Source of the DNA: Penaeus vannamei
Taxonomy: Eukaryota; Arthropoda; Malacostraca; Decapoda; Penaeidae
Direction: 5' to 3'
Assembly: GCF_042767895.1 (NCBI RefSeq)
Contig: NC_091578.1
Coordinates: 4,427,809-4,465,308, forward strand
Length of the DNA: 37,500 nucleotides
Below the pieces are notes generated by a model. That model was not told the origin of the DNA and ran no database searches. It saw only the letters and a program-made list of their open reading frames with translations. Made by a program: the position numbers and the translations under genes. This document shows positions 10,491-21,887 of this stretch, piece after piece. The first letter of the stretch is position 1, and each line of letters begins with the position of its first letter.

Positions 10491-10860
10491 AAGAATAAAA
10501 GAAAAATAAAAAATAGAAGAGAAACAAAAACAGAGAGGAGGCGCAGAGAAGAAATTAAGGGGAAGAGGACGAAAACGGAAGAGAAAAAAAACGAAAGAAA
10601 AGAGAAGAGAGGTAAAGAGAAAGAAAGATAACGAAAGAGAAAGACAACTAGAAAGACCGAAAGAGAAAACAAGAAGAAAAAGCCCAAAAAACGAACGAAG
10701 GAGCAAGACAGAGAAGAAAAAGCCCCCCAAAAACGAAGGAGAAAGAAAAAACATAAAAAAGCCCAAAAAATCGAACGAAGGAGAAAGAAAAAAAAGAGAA
10801 GAGAAAAAGAATCCCGAAAGAGGAAGAGAGACACACAGAGAGCAAGAGGAGGACCAGGAG
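10491..10860 (+). repeat. A/G-rich tract with a three-copy 40 bp repeat
   Basis: AGCCC-AAAAA-CGAA(CGAA)GGAG units recur at 10681, 10721 and 10760 (spacing 40 and 39). The remainder is GAAAGAGAAA-type purine sequence. Confidence 0.78.
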
Positions 10861-10994
10861 GAACAGGAGGAACAGGAGATCGCCCCCTTTTCCCTTGTCC
10901 CTTTGTCCAGTCCCTTGTACTCGCGTCCCTGACTGGGTGTCGCGGCACAAGGAAGGGACGGCGGGTGATGATGCACTGCTCAGGGGATTGTGTC
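10861..10994. other. Unique island
   Basis: Mixed GC-rich island with repeated GTCCCTTGT/GTCCCTTTGTCC words near 10895-10930. No gene was recognised. Confidence 0.45.
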
Positions 10995-11265
10995 GGGTCC
11001 CTGGCCATTGTGTGCGAGTGTGGGGTGGGGGAGGGTAGTGGGTGTGGGGTGGTGGGTGTTTGGGGGGTGTGGGGAGGGAGGGGGGGAAGGGTGTTTGGGG
11101 TGTGGGGAGGGAGGGGGAAGGGGTGTGGTGGGTGTCGGGGAAGGGTGGTGGGTGTGGTGGGTGTCGGGGAAGGGTGGTGGGTGTGGGGTGGGTGTAGAGC
11201 ATGTGTAAGTGTGTCGGGTGAGTGGGGGTGGTATGTTGGGGAGGGGAAAGGGAGGAGGAGAAGAG
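10995..11265 (+). repeat. G-rich minisatellite, GTGTGGGG / GGTGTCGGGGAAGGGTGGTG
   Basis: Tandem G-rich words with an exact 29 bp repeat at 11131 and 11160 (GGTGTCGGGGAAGGGTGGTG), plus a GTGTGGGGAGGGAGGGGG repeat at about 11067 and 11100. Dozens of GGG runs give strong plus-strand G4 potential. Confidence 0.88.
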
Positions 11266-11404
11266 TAAGAGAAAGAGATAGAGAGAGAAAATGAAGGAAA
11301 GAAAGAAAGAAAACGAAGGAAGCAAAAAAAGAAAAAAAAAAAAAAAAAAGACTCAAAAGTCAAAATAGAGCAGAAAGACCCAAAGAGAACGAAAGAAAGA
11401 GAGC

Positions 11405-11482
<78 letters not shown>

Positions 11483-12203
11483 GAGCGAGAGAGAGAGCGA
11501 GCGAGAGAGAAAGAGAGAGCGAGAAAGAAAGAGAGAGCGAGCGAGAGAGCGAAAGAGAACGAAAGAAAGAGAGCGAACGAGCGAGAGAAAGAGAGAAAGA
11601 GAGAGCGAGAGAGAGAGCGAGAGCGAGAGAGTGAGAGAGAGAGAGAGCGAGAGAGAGCGAAAGAGAACGAAAGAAAGAAAGAGAGCGAGCGAGAGAAAGA
11701 GAGAAAGAGAGAGCGAGAGAGAGAGCGAGAGCGAGAGAGAGAGAGAGAGAGAGAGCGAACGAGCGAGAGACAGCGAGAGCGAGAGAGAGAAAGAGAGAGC
11801 GAGAGAGCGAACGAGCGAGAGAGAGGGAGCGAGAGACAGCGAGAGCGAGAGAGAGAGAGAGAGAGAGCGAACGAGCGAGAGACAGCGAGAGCGAGAGAGA
11901 GAAAGAGAACGAAAGAAAGCGAGCGAGCGAGAGAGCGAGAGAGAAAACGAAAGAAAGAGAGCGAGCGAGAGAGAGAAAGAGAACGAAAGAAAGAGAGCGA
12001 GAGCGAGAGAGCGAGAGAGAAAACGAAAGAAAGAAAGCGAGCGAGAGAGAGAGAAAGAGAGAGAGAGCGAACGAAAGAAAGAGAGCGAGAGCGAACGAGC
12101 GAGAAAGAAAGAGAGAGCGAGCGAGAGCGAGCGAACGAGCGAGAGACAGCGAGAGCGAGAGAGAGAGAAAGAGAGAGCGAGAGAGCGAGAGAGCGAAGAA
12201 CCA
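11266..12203 (+). repeat. Large GA array interrupted by periodic GC (GAGCGAGCGA)
   Basis: GAAA/A20-rich left end (A run about 11332-11349), pure (GA)n about 11409-11470, then roughly 730 bases of GAGA broken by GC as GAGCGAGCGA, GAACGAAAGAAAGAGAGCGA and GAGACAGCGAGAGCGAGA. The last recurs at about 11767, 11833, 11879 and 12143. It is a complex minisatellite grown out of (GA)n. Arg/Glu/Ser and Ser/Leu/Arg frames are not genes. Confidence 0.92.
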
Positions 12204-12484
12204 GATTGCTCAGTGGCACGGAACGCATAAATCTTAGAAGCCATACGCTCCTTGAATACTCTGCTAAAATTAATGACAAGCCCATCCAAAAGAGAAATAG
12301 AGACGTATAAAAAGGAGACGAGAGAAAGGGAGATGAAAGGGACATGAAAACCATCAAGAGAAAATGAGATCGGGGCTCAAAACATGCGAGGAGATGGGAT
12401 TAGTCTTAAGGAAAAGAAAATGGAAATGAAAGATTGACTTCCAGGAGAATGTATGAAGTGATGATGTAAAGGCAAATTATACAA
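12204..12484. other. Unique block; no gene recognised
   Basis: About 280 bases of mixed sequence. On the minus strand 12204-12289 reads without stops as DGLVINFSRVFKERMASK..., less biased than the surrounding repeats. It lacks an upstream ATG or a convincing acceptor and runs into the GA array, so I do not call an exon. Confidence 0.45.
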
Positions 12485-12605
<121 letters not shown>

Positions 12606-12651
12606 CCACATATGTATACAGAGAGAGATAGAATAGATAGATGGATTCAAT

Positions 12652-13098
<447 letters not shown>

Positions 13099-13460
13099 CT
13101 TCTTCTCTCTCTCTCTCTCTTTCTCTCTTTCTCTCTCTTCTTTTTTTCTCCTTTCTTTCTTCTCTCCTCTTTCTTTCTCTCTCTTTCTCTCTCTCTTTCT
13201 TACTCTCTCGCTCTCTGTCTTTATCTCTCTATTTCTTTCTTTCTCTCTCTCACTTTCTTTCTCTCTCTATCTATCCATCTCTCTGTCTCTCTCTCTCTTT
13301 CTCTCTGTCTGTCTCTTTCTCTCCCTCTCTCTTTCTCTCCTCATTCCCTCCCTTCCCTCCCTCCCTCCCTCCCTCCTTTCCCTCCCTTCCCTCCTTCCCT
13401 CCTTTCCCTCCCTTCCCTCCCTCCTTTCCCTCCGTTCCCTCGCTTCCCTCCCCGCCTCAT
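13099..13460 (+). repeat. Polypyrimidine tract, (CT)n/TTTC to CCCTCC
   Basis: CT/TTTCTC words to about 13345, then CCCTCCCTTCCCTCCTTTCCC tandem words to 13455. Scattered A and G only. Confidence 0.93.
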
Positions 13461-13585
13461 TCCCTCCGGCGACTTTATTTACGATGCCGCTTAGGGTTGG
13501 GGTGTGGGGGGGGGAGGGTGAGGGGGGTAAGGGGGAGGAGGTGTATTAGTTGTAGAAATAGTTGTCGTTGGGAATGATGGTATGT
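13461..13585. other. Short unique stretch with G-rich patch
   Basis: Unique 13461-13497, G4-prone GGGGGGGGGAGGGTGAGGGGGG at about 13507-13528, then unique to 13585. Confidence 0.6.
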
Positions 13586-13725
13586 TTTTTTTTCTTTTTC
13601 TTTTTTTTTCTTTTTTTTCTCTCTTTTTTATTTATTATTTATTGTTATTTTTCTCTCTCTTTTTTATGTATTATTTGTTGTTGTTTTTTTACTCTCTCTT
13701 TTTTATTTCTTTATTGTAGCGTTGT
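13586..13725 (+). repeat. T-rich minisatellite, about 38 bp unit, three copies
   Basis: CTCTCTTTTTTAT recurs at about 13618, 13654 and 13693, each followed by TTATTTATTGTT or TTATTTGTTGTT-like sequence. Confidence 0.8.
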
Positions 13726-13755
13726 TGGATATTCAAAGACATATATATTCACATT

Positions 13756-13761
13756 CGTATG

Positions 13762-13792
<31 letters not shown>

Positions 13793-13865
13793 ATACGTAC
13801 ACACACACACGCACAGACGTACACACACATACACACACGTACACGCACACGCACACGCACACAAA
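13756..13865 (+). repeat. (CA)n with ACGTACAC words
   Basis: Pure (CA)n 13760-13786, then CGTACACACACACGCACA-type words. Confidence 0.9.
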
Positions 13866-13980
13866 GACGTACACAAACGCAGGCCAATACTATATCGAGG
13901 ATTGGTGTCCGAGCCCCCCTCCCCCCCAACAGACATAAAACTACGTATAAAACTGGTACGAACAGTAGTAGTATCTATAG
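13866..13980. other. Unique island
   Basis: Mixed sequence between the CA and CT arrays, with a C8 run at about 13920-13927. No gene signal. Confidence 0.45.
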
Positions 13981-14096
<116 letters not shown>

Positions 14097-14830
14097 CTCC
14101 CAACTCTTCCCTCTCTTTCTCTCATTTTGCCTCTTCCTCGCTCTTTCTCCCTCTCTCTCTCTCTTCTCTCCCTTTCCAACTCTTCCCTTCTCTTCCTCAC
14201 TCTTCTTTCCCTCTCTTTTCTCTTCCTTATTTTTCTCTCCTTACTTCTTCCATTCTTTCCTCCTTTTCCCTTTCGCCTCTCCTTGCCATTCCTCAACCCC
14301 CTCTCCCCATCTCCTTCTTCCGTCTCCTATTTCCCTTCTCCTTCTCTCCTTTTTCCCTCCTTCTTCTATTGCCACTCCCTTTCTCCATCCCTCCATACCT
14401 CCCTATCCCTCCCCTCTTCCCTTCACCCTCTCCTCACTCCCTCCACCCTTCCATATCCATCCCTCCTCCCCTCTCCCTTCACCCCTCCCTATCCATCCCT
14501 CCCCCTCCACCCTCCTCTCCTTCACCCCTCCCTATCCATCTCCTTTCCCTTCACCCCTCCCTATCCATCCTCTCCCTTCACCCCTCCCCTATCCCTCCAT
14601 CCCCTCTCCCTATCCATCTCCTCTCCTTCACCCTCCCTCCTATCCATCCCTCCACCCTCTCCCTCCCTCCACCTCTCCCTATCCATCCCCTCTCCTTCAC
14701 CCCTCCTATCCATCCCCTCTCCCTTCACCCCTCCATCCCACCACCCCTCTCTCCCTCCACCCCTTCACCCCTCCCTATCCATCCCTCCCCCCCTCTCTCC
14801 CTCCACCCCTCCTTCTCCCCCCCCCCCCAC
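14097..14830 (+). repeat. Polypyrimidine tract with CACCCCTCCCTATCCATCC minisatellite
   Basis: CT/TTCC words to about 14390, then repeated CACCCCTCCCTATCCATCC(C/T)CTCC units (for example 14478, 14525, 14557, 14770) with variable CCCTCTCC filler, ending in C11. More than 700 bases are almost free of G on the plus strand. Confidence 0.92.
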
Positions 14831-14970
14831 GCGAAGGATCCGGGTGATCAGTAATGACATATTTACAGTTGCGAGGGGGACGCGACCTCCACAATAGGCA
14901 ATTGGTCACGGTACTTGAGGGGCCCGTGGGACAGTCCCAGCCGGCGGAGGCAGATCGGCGGGCTGGGTCG
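14831..14970. other. GC-rich unique island
   Basis: CpG-containing mixed sequence (14831-14970) that includes CAATTGG and GGCACAGTCCC-like words. No gene was recognised. Confidence 0.45.
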
Positions 14971-15120
14971 GAGGGAGGGAAGGGATGGGAGGGGTAGGGA
15001 GGGGTGGGAGGGAAGGAAGGTGGGATGGGAGGGGGTGGGATGGGTGGGGTGGGAAGGGTGGGGAGGGGGTGGGAGGGATAAGAAGGAGGGAGGGAAGGAG
15101 GGAAGGACACAGAGAGAGAC
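14971..15120 (+). repeat. Polypurine tract, GGGA/GGGTGGGA
   Basis: GGGATGGGAGGGG and GGGTGGGA words; G4 prone on the plus strand. Confidence 0.88.
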
Positions 15121-15129
15121 AGGAGAGCA

Positions 15130-15355
15130 GCGAAGGACGGAGGGTAGAAGGATCCTAGGATTTCCTGCCGTGAGGACTTTTCGGTCTCAAGGATGCGAGA
15201 TTTTTCAAAAAGGACTCCTGACTCATGAGGACTCTTCGGACTTACAGATCTCGAGTCCGCACGGGGGACAGAGCAGGACTTCCCGCCACGAGGACTTCTT
15301 TCCTAAGGACTTGTCATAAGGACTTCGAAGCTCGGGACTGATTGAGGACTCGGGG
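15130..15355 (+). repeat. Degenerate 55-62 bp repeat, GGACT-rich
   Basis: TGAGGACT or CGAGGACT heads recur at 15171, 15226, 15288 and 15343 (spacing 55, 62, 55). GGACT itself occurs ten times: 15174, 15212, 15229, 15238, 15276, 15292, 15307, 15320, 15335 and 15346. Units 1 and 2 share GAGGACT(T/C)TTCGG(T/A)CT followed by GAG/TCGAG. It is an old, decayed minisatellite unlike the low-complexity arrays around it. Confidence 0.82.
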
Positions 15356-15898
15356 AAGTAGGAAGGGAGGGGGAGGGGAAGGGGTAAGGGACAGGGAGGG
15401 CAGGAGGGAGTAGGAAAATGGGGGAGGGGAAGGGGAAGGGGGAAGGGGCAAGGAGGGCAGGAGAGGGTAGGGAAAGAAGGGAGGGGAAGGGAGCAAGGAG
15501 GGAGGAGGAAGGAAGGCAAGTGCAGGAGGGTAGGAAGGAGAAGGAGAAGGAACAGAGGGGGTAGGAAAGAGAGGAAGGGGAAGGAGGAGAAAGAGGAGGG
15601 AGGAGAGAAGGCAAGTTGCAGAAGGGTAGGAAGGAGAAGGAGAAGGAAAAGGGAGGAAGAGCAAGGGGTAGGAAGGGAGAAGGGGAGAGGGGAGAGAAGT
15701 CAAGCTGCAGGAAGGTAAGAAGGAGAAGGAACAAGGAGAGGAGGAGAAGAGAAGACAGGAGAGTAGGAAGAGTAAGAGAAAGAACAGGGGCAGAGAAGAA
15801 GAAGAAGACGGTAGTGGGAGGGGCAAAGAAGAAGAAGAAGACGGTAGTGGGAGGGGCAGAGAAGAAGAAGGGGGAGGGGGTGGGGGGGATGGGGAGGT
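15356..15898 (+). repeat. Purine-rich minisatellites (90-95 bp and 33 bp units)
   Basis: GGCAAG-TGCAG(A/G)AGGGTAGGAAGGAGAAGG heads at 15515, 15611 and 15700 mark a unit of about 90-95 bp. At 15795-15870 a 33 bp unit GACGGTAGTGGGAGGGGCA + GAAGAAGAAGAA occurs twice (15808, 15841). The left part is GGGAAGGGG words with GGGCAGGAGGG. Confidence 0.88.
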
Positions 15899-16015
15899 GA
15901 GTGAAGTGACGTTTCTCTTCCCCAAATATGTATTCTGCCCCGCTCAATGGCTCAAGCGGGGAAGGGGCTGTGTTATAGAGGGGACGCGACCTGGGGGACC
16001 GAGCGGGGGTCTCGT
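15899..16015. other. Unique island
   Basis: Mixed, GC-moderate sequence (15899-16015). No recognisable gene. Confidence 0.45.
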
Positions 16016-16165
16016 GTGTGCTTTTGTTGTCTTTGTTGTAGTTGTTGTTGTGGTGTTTGTTGTTGTTGTCTTTGTTGTAGATTGTTGTTGTTGTTGTTTT
16101 TGTTGTTGTTTTTGCTTTTGTTGCATTTGTTGTTATTGTTGTAGTTTTTGTTGATGTTGTTGTCT
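16016..16165 (+). repeat. (TTG)n trinucleotide array
   Basis: TTGTTG words with TTTG, TAG and TGG interruptions. The minus strand reads (CAA)n, giving Gln/Thr/Asn runs that should not be taken for a poly-Q protein. Confidence 0.92.
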
Positions 16166-16473
16166 TCACCATATCACCCACCATACCACCCCATCACCAT
16201 ACCACCCCCCTCACCATACCCCCTCACCATACCCCCCATCACCATACCCCCCTTCACCATACCCCCCCATTTACACCCCACACCACCCCACCCCCATTTA
16301 CACCCACACCACCACCACCCCATTTACACCCCTCACCATACCACCCCCCCAATTACACCCTCACCATACCCCCACCCCATCATACCACGCCCCACACCAC
16401 TTCACCCCTCACCACACCACCCCCTCACCATACCACCCCCTTCACCATACCCCCCATTACCCCCTCACCATAC
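16166..16473 (+). repeat. CACCATACCCCC minisatellite, 12-15 bp unit
   Basis: CACCATACC(A)CCCC recurs about 15 times, with ATTTACACCC variants between about 16268 and 16360. G is essentially absent from the plus strand. Confidence 0.93.
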
Positions 16474-16605
16474 GACCTCGGCTCGTGTTAAGACCGAAGG
16501 ACAAATCGACTTTCTTCCCCGCCTCCTTCGCCATCGATTTCTCAAGATGTTTTGGGATTTTTTCAAAGACAAGAGGGGTGTCTACTTGTTTTGTTTTTTG
16601 GGGGG
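16474..16605. other. Unique island
   Basis: Mixed sequence (16474-16600) with CGCCATCGATTTC at 16529. No gene was recognised. Confidence 0.45.
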
Positions 16606-16810
16606 GATTTTATTTTGTGATTATTGTTTTTTTGTTTTGTTTGTTTGTTTGTGCGGTTGTTTTTGTTTTGTTTGTGCGGTTGTTTTGTTTGTTTGTTTGT
16701 TTGTTTGTGTGGTTGGTTTTATTTTGTTTGTTTGTTTGTTTTTGTTTGTTTGCTGTCTGGTTGATTGCTTGCTTTTGTTTGCTTGTTTGTTTTTTCTTTT
16801 CTTTTCTTTC
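16606..16810 (+). repeat. (TTTG)n array with GTGCGGTTG inserts
   Basis: (GTTT)n words. TTTGTGCGGTTGTTTTTGTTT occurs at about 16649 and 16671, an early larger unit of about 24 bp. Confidence 0.92.
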
Positions 16811-17440
16811 TAGCTTTTATCTTCGTTTTATGGTTTGGGTTTTTCTTTATCTATTTTTTTTATCTATTTTTATATCTCTCTAATTCATCGCCATTCTCTC
16901 TTTGTCTCTATGGTCGTAATCCTCTTTTTCTCTATTTTCTCTTATTCTCTCTTCCTCTTCTACCTTCTTCTTTGTCTCTACTTTCGTAATCTTCTCTTTC
17001 TCAGTCTCCTTAATTCTCTCTTCCTCTTTGTTTCTAAGTTCGTAATCTTCTCTTTCTCAATTTCCTTTATTTTACTTTCCTTTATTCCCCCTTCCTCTTC
17101 TCCCTTCCTCCGCATCCTTCCACGCCCTCTTGATCATGTCGGGCAGTTTCCTTAATACCATTCTCTGTCCCTCTCCCTCTTCCTTCCTTCTTCTCCCTTC
17201 CCCCCGTATTCTATATAATGTCGCTTCCTCCTGATTATCCTGTATTCCCCTTCTACCCTTTGTCTTCTTGTCTCTGTCTTTCTGTCTTTCTCTTTTTCTC
17301 TCGTTCTCTTGTTCTCTTCCTCTTCCCCCTTTTTCCGCTTCTCGGGTTTTCTGACATAGTCTCGTTATTCTGTTTCCGTCTCTCCCTTCCTCCTCTTCCG
17401 CTGTTCTCCCTTTCTCTCCTTTGGCACAATCCCCCTCCCC
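16811..17440 (+). repeat. T/C-rich tract containing a 56-70 bp three-copy repeat
   Basis: TTTGT(C/T)TCTA--TCGTAATC(T/C)TCT units have TCGTAAT at 16914, 16984 and 17040. The rest (17095-17440) is pyrimidine-biased but more complex, with a unique patch at 17105-17165. Phe/Leu/Ser frames are compositional. Confidence 0.8.
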
Positions 17441-17535
17441 CCCCCCCTTATGGGTTCCGTCGAGTGCCAATCACGCAGTGCCAGGGGCTTCCGGCACCCC
17501 CCTACCCCCCCTCCTCTCCTCGGTCCTGTCTCCTC
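17441..17535. other. GC-rich unique island
   Basis: Mixed sequence with repeated CAGTGCCAGGGGCTTCCGGC-like text (17478-17497). No gene was recognised. Confidence 0.45.
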
Positions 17536-17717
17536 CACCCTCTATTTATTATTTTTTTTCTTTCAATCTTTGTTCTTATGTTTCTACCATCTTCTGTTCT
17601 TCTCTGTGTTCTCCTCTTCTTTTTTTCTACTGTCTTCCATTATTTTCGCTTTTTTCCTCTTCTCTCGTTCTCAAATTTAATTTCCTCCCTCTTTTCTTCC
17701 CTCTACCTTTCTCCCTC

Positions 17718-17791
<74 letters not shown>

Positions 17792-17960
17792 TTTTTCTAT
17801 TTTTTTTTTAAGCTTCGAGTCTCTCTTTTCTCTTATCTCTCTTCCTATTTATTCACCCCTCCCTCCTTGCCCTATCTCCTTCCCCTCCCTCTCTCCTCTC
17901 CCTTTCTACATACATAGCCGTATTTCCGGCCCGAGAGATGAAGAATCCGGGGCAAGTCAG
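17536..17960 (+). repeat. T/C-rich tract with pure (CT)n
   Basis: TTTCTTCT-type sequence, pure (CT)n at about 17724-17788, a T-rich segment, then CCCTCC words to about 17907. The end, 17910-17960, is unique and holds no gene. Confidence 0.85.
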
Positions 17961-18408
17961 CTGTGTCCCCCCCGCTGTGCCCCCCCATTTCCTCCCTCCC
18001 TCCCCTCCCCACCCACCCCTAATCCCTCCCTCCCCTCCCCTCCCTCTCGCTCCCCTCCTCCCTCCCCTCCCCTCCCTCTCCCTCCCTCTCTCATCCATCC
18101 CTCTCCCTCCCCCTATTCCTCCCTCCCCCTCCCCATCTCTTTCCTCCCTCTCCCTCCCCCTCCCCTTCTCTTTCCTTCCTCTCCCACCCCTCTCATCCAT
18201 CCCTCTCATCCATCCCTCTCATCCGTCCCTCTCATCCACCCCCTCTCATCCATCCCTCTCATCCACCCCTCTCATCCATCCCTCTCCCTCCCCTCCCCCC
18301 TCGCATCCCTCCCTCTCCCTCCCCCTCCCCCTCCCTCTCCCTCCCCTCCCCCTCTCATCCCTCCCTCTCCCTCTCCCTCCCTTCCCCTCCCTCTCTCTCC
18401 ATCACAAT
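17961..18408 (+). repeat. Polypyrimidine tract with TCATCCATCCCTC minisatellite
   Basis: CCCTCCC words flank a 13 bp unit (TCATCCATCCCTC/TCATCCACCCCTC) repeated about nine times at 18195-18290. Confidence 0.92.
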
Positions 18409-18700
18409 CTATTATGTCTCGAGTATTTATTTTATTCATTTATTTATTTTTTAGGATTGTTGTTCTTGGTTCACGCACTTATACGCACACAGAGACGCAT
18501 AGACTCCTATTTTCTATACATACACATATACGCACACACGTACATACTCATATCCCCCCACTAAAACACACGCACACAAAGAAATACATACATACACAAA
18601 CAAACACACATATTTTCACAACGAAACACACACACACACATCCCCCATTGACACACACACACATACACATCCACCATCAAAACACACACACACACACACA

Positions 18701-18785
<85 letters not shown>

Positions 18786-18790
18786 ACACA
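18409..18790 (+). repeat. CA-rich array after a short TTTATT spacer
   Basis: 18409-18475 is unique with (ATTT)n at about 18430-18450. From 18476 CACA words carry CCCCCA and ACATACA interruptions and become near-pure (CA)n at 18680-18780. Confidence 0.88.
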
Positions 18791-19025
18791 GCCCTAAACA
18801 AAACAAAACAAACAACCGTGTTTAGAAAAAAAATATAAAACTAAGATGAATAAAAAAGAAAATAGAAAAAAAAAAATGAAATTCGTAATGCTAGACAATT
18901 AATCATACGTTCATCTCCCTTTTTCTAATGATCGCCACGGCAGAGGGACAATAGTCATTACTCATTTTAGTGACGCCCTTTTTTTTGCACTCCTTTCTTC
19001 CCCCCCTTTCCCTTTCCCCTTCTCT

Positions 19026-19028
<3 letters not shown>
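18791..19028. other. AT-rich unique block
   Basis: A-rich sequence (AAACAAAACAAAAC, AAAAAAAATGAAATTC) then mixed text to 18985 and a C/T-rich edge. No gene was recognised. Confidence 0.5.
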
Positions 19029-19064
<36 letters not shown>

Positions 19065-19072
19065 GGGGGGGG
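19029..19072 (+). repeat. T35 homopolymer followed by G9
   Basis: T from 19029 to 19063 then G from 19064 to 19072. On the minus strand this reads C9A35. No retroposon body was recognised next to it, so a poly(A)-tail origin is unproven. Confidence 0.95.
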
Positions 19073-19156
19073 TATTTTTGGCTTTCGTTTCTTTTAAATC
19101 TCGTTCTGTTTTCTTTCGTTTTATTCTTTTTCTCTCTCTTTCTCTCCCTCTTTCTG

Positions 19157-19221
<65 letters not shown>

Positions 19222-19540
19222 CTCTTCCTTCCCTCCCTCCCTCTCCCTCTCTAATAAACCTCCCTCATTCCTTTCTCCCTCTCCCCCTTTCCCTTCTCCC
19301 TTCCCTCCCCCCGCTGTTCCTTTCAATGTGTGTGTTGAGAATTTAAAATTTTATTATTATTGTTATTGCTGTTATTGTCGTTATTATTGCCGGCTCTTTA
19401 TCATGTTTCTTTTCTCCGATGTTATCGTATTGTCGATATTGCGATTAACATATTTTTTTATTGTTATTACTATCTCTGTATTTGCTTAGAGTGTGAGTTG
19501 TTGATATGCCTTTGTATTGATACAGTCTATCTATCTATTT
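19073..19540 (+). repeat. CT/pyrimidine array and TTATTG-rich flank
   Basis: TTTCTTTT words, (CT)n at about 19163-19217, CCCTCC words to 19318, then mostly unique AT-rich sequence with TTATTATTATTGTTATTG words (19350-19390). Nothing coding was recognised at 19320-19540. Confidence 0.75.
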
Positions 19541-20087
<547 letters not shown>

Positions 20088-20186
20088 ATTTGGGAGGCGA
20101 TTAACCCTATCTTCAGAGTCCCTTCCGTTCCCATACGGGCGGGCGGACTTCCCATCTGGGCGGGCGCGTGCGAGCGGTGGGCGAGG
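20088..20186. other. GC-rich unique island
   Basis: CpG-rich stretch with CGGGCGGGCGGACTT and TGGGCGGGCGCG (20138-20170), GC-box-like words. No gene follows that I can recognise. Confidence 0.45.
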
Positions 20187-20589
20187 CGGATGTGGGGGGG
20201 GAGGGGAGAGGGGAAGGAGGGGGGAAAGGAGAAGGGGGGGAGGGGGAAGGAGAGTGGAAGGAGGGGGAAAGAGGGGGATGGGGGAGGAGGGGAGGGGGAT
20301 GGGGGGAAGGGGGAGGGAAGAGGGAAGGAGGGAGAAAGAGAGGGATGGGGAGAGGGAAGGAGGGGGAAAAAGAGGGAAGGAGGGGGAAGGGGGAGGGGGA
20401 TGGGGGGAAAGGGAGGGGGAAGTGGGGAAAGAGAGGAATGAGGAGGGATGAGTTTTGTGGGGTGACTGAGGGGGTTGTGTTGGGGTGTGTGGAGGGGGGG
20501 GAGGGCGGAATGGGGGGAGGGGAATCGTGGGGGTATGTGAAAGTGGGGGTGAACCGAAGAAGGGGGGGGGGCGGGAGGAATGCCGTGCG
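20187..20589 (+). repeat. Polypurine G-rich tract, GGGGGAAGG to GGGGTG
   Basis: GGGAGGGGGATGGGGG and GGGAAGGAGGG words to 20450, then less regular G-rich sequence with GGGGGG runs to 20575. G4 prone. Confidence 0.88.
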
Positions 20590-20931
<342 letters not shown>

Positions 20932-21060
20932 CGAAAATACACAATAAAGACACAACGATTTGTTAAAAAGTGTCATATATATTGCTGAAGGAAATTAACC
21001 AAAAATAACGAAAGGAAATCAACAGAAATAGAAGTAACAGTCGATATGTTGATAGATATA

Positions 21061-21398
21061 TCCTCTTTAGTTTTTCTTTTCTTCTCCTTCTTCTTCTCCT
21101 CCTCCTTTTCTCGTTCTTCTTCTTCTTTTTATTTTTTCTTCTTCTCCTAATCCTCCTCCTCCTACTCCATCTCCATCTCTTCTTCTTTTGTTTTTCTTTT
21201 CTTCTCCTCCTTCTCTTCCCTCTTCTTCTTCTTTTTATCTTTTCTTCTCCTAATCCTCCTCCTCCATCTCCATCTGTTCTTCTTCTTCTTCTTCTTCTTC
21301 TCCTCCATCTCTTCTTCTTCTTCTTCTTTTTATTTTTTCTTCTCCTAACTCTCCTCCTCCATCTCCATCTCCTCCTCCTCTTCTTCTCCTTCTCTCAG
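21061..21398 (+). repeat. Pyrimidine array (TTC/TCC), about 100 bp higher-order unit
   Basis: CTCCTAA(T/C)CCTCCTCCTCC marks at 21144, 21247 and 21342 (spacing 103, 95) define about three units, each with CTTCTTTT(T/G)-T-TTTTCTTCT and CCATCTCCATCT. Confidence 0.88.
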
Positions 21399-21850
21399 AG
21401 ACAAAAAAAAAAAAAAAAAAAAAAAATCAAGAACGAAAGAAGGAAGAGAGAGGAGAAGAGAAGAGAAGAGAGCGAAGAGAGAAAGAGCCCAAACCCTCAA
21501 AGAGACAAAAAAAAAAAAATCAGAACGAAAGAAGGAAAGAGAGAAGAGAAGAGAGCGAAAGAAAGAGCCCAAACCCTCAAAGAAAAAAATCAAGAACGAA
21601 AGAAGGAAGAGAGAAGAGAGAAGAGAAGAGAAGAGAAGAGAAGAGAGAAAGAGCCCAAACCCTCAAAGAGACAAAAAAAAAAAAAAAAAAATCAAGAACG
21701 AAAGAACGAAAGAAGGAAGAGAAAAGCGAAGAGAGAAAGAGCCCAAACCCTCAAAGAAACAAAAAAAAAAAAAAAAAATGAAAAACGAAAGAAGGAAGAG
21801 AGGAGAAGAGAAGAGAGAGAAGAGAGAAAATGCCCAAACCCTCGAAGAGA

Positions 21851-21887
<37 letters not shown>

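Noticed and set aside
10132..10498. Glu/Gly/Lys-rich frames resembling an acidic or lysine-rich protein
   Set aside because: They are direct translations of (GGA)n and (GAA)n, with no bias-free flank or start context.
16016..16165. Poly-glutamine/threonine segment on the minus strand
   Set aside because: Simple (CAA)n translation without non-repeat coding sequence on either side.
19029..19072. Poly(A) tail of a retroposon (C9A35 on the minus strand)
   Set aside because: No SINE or LINE body, internal promoter box or target-site duplication was recognised beside it.
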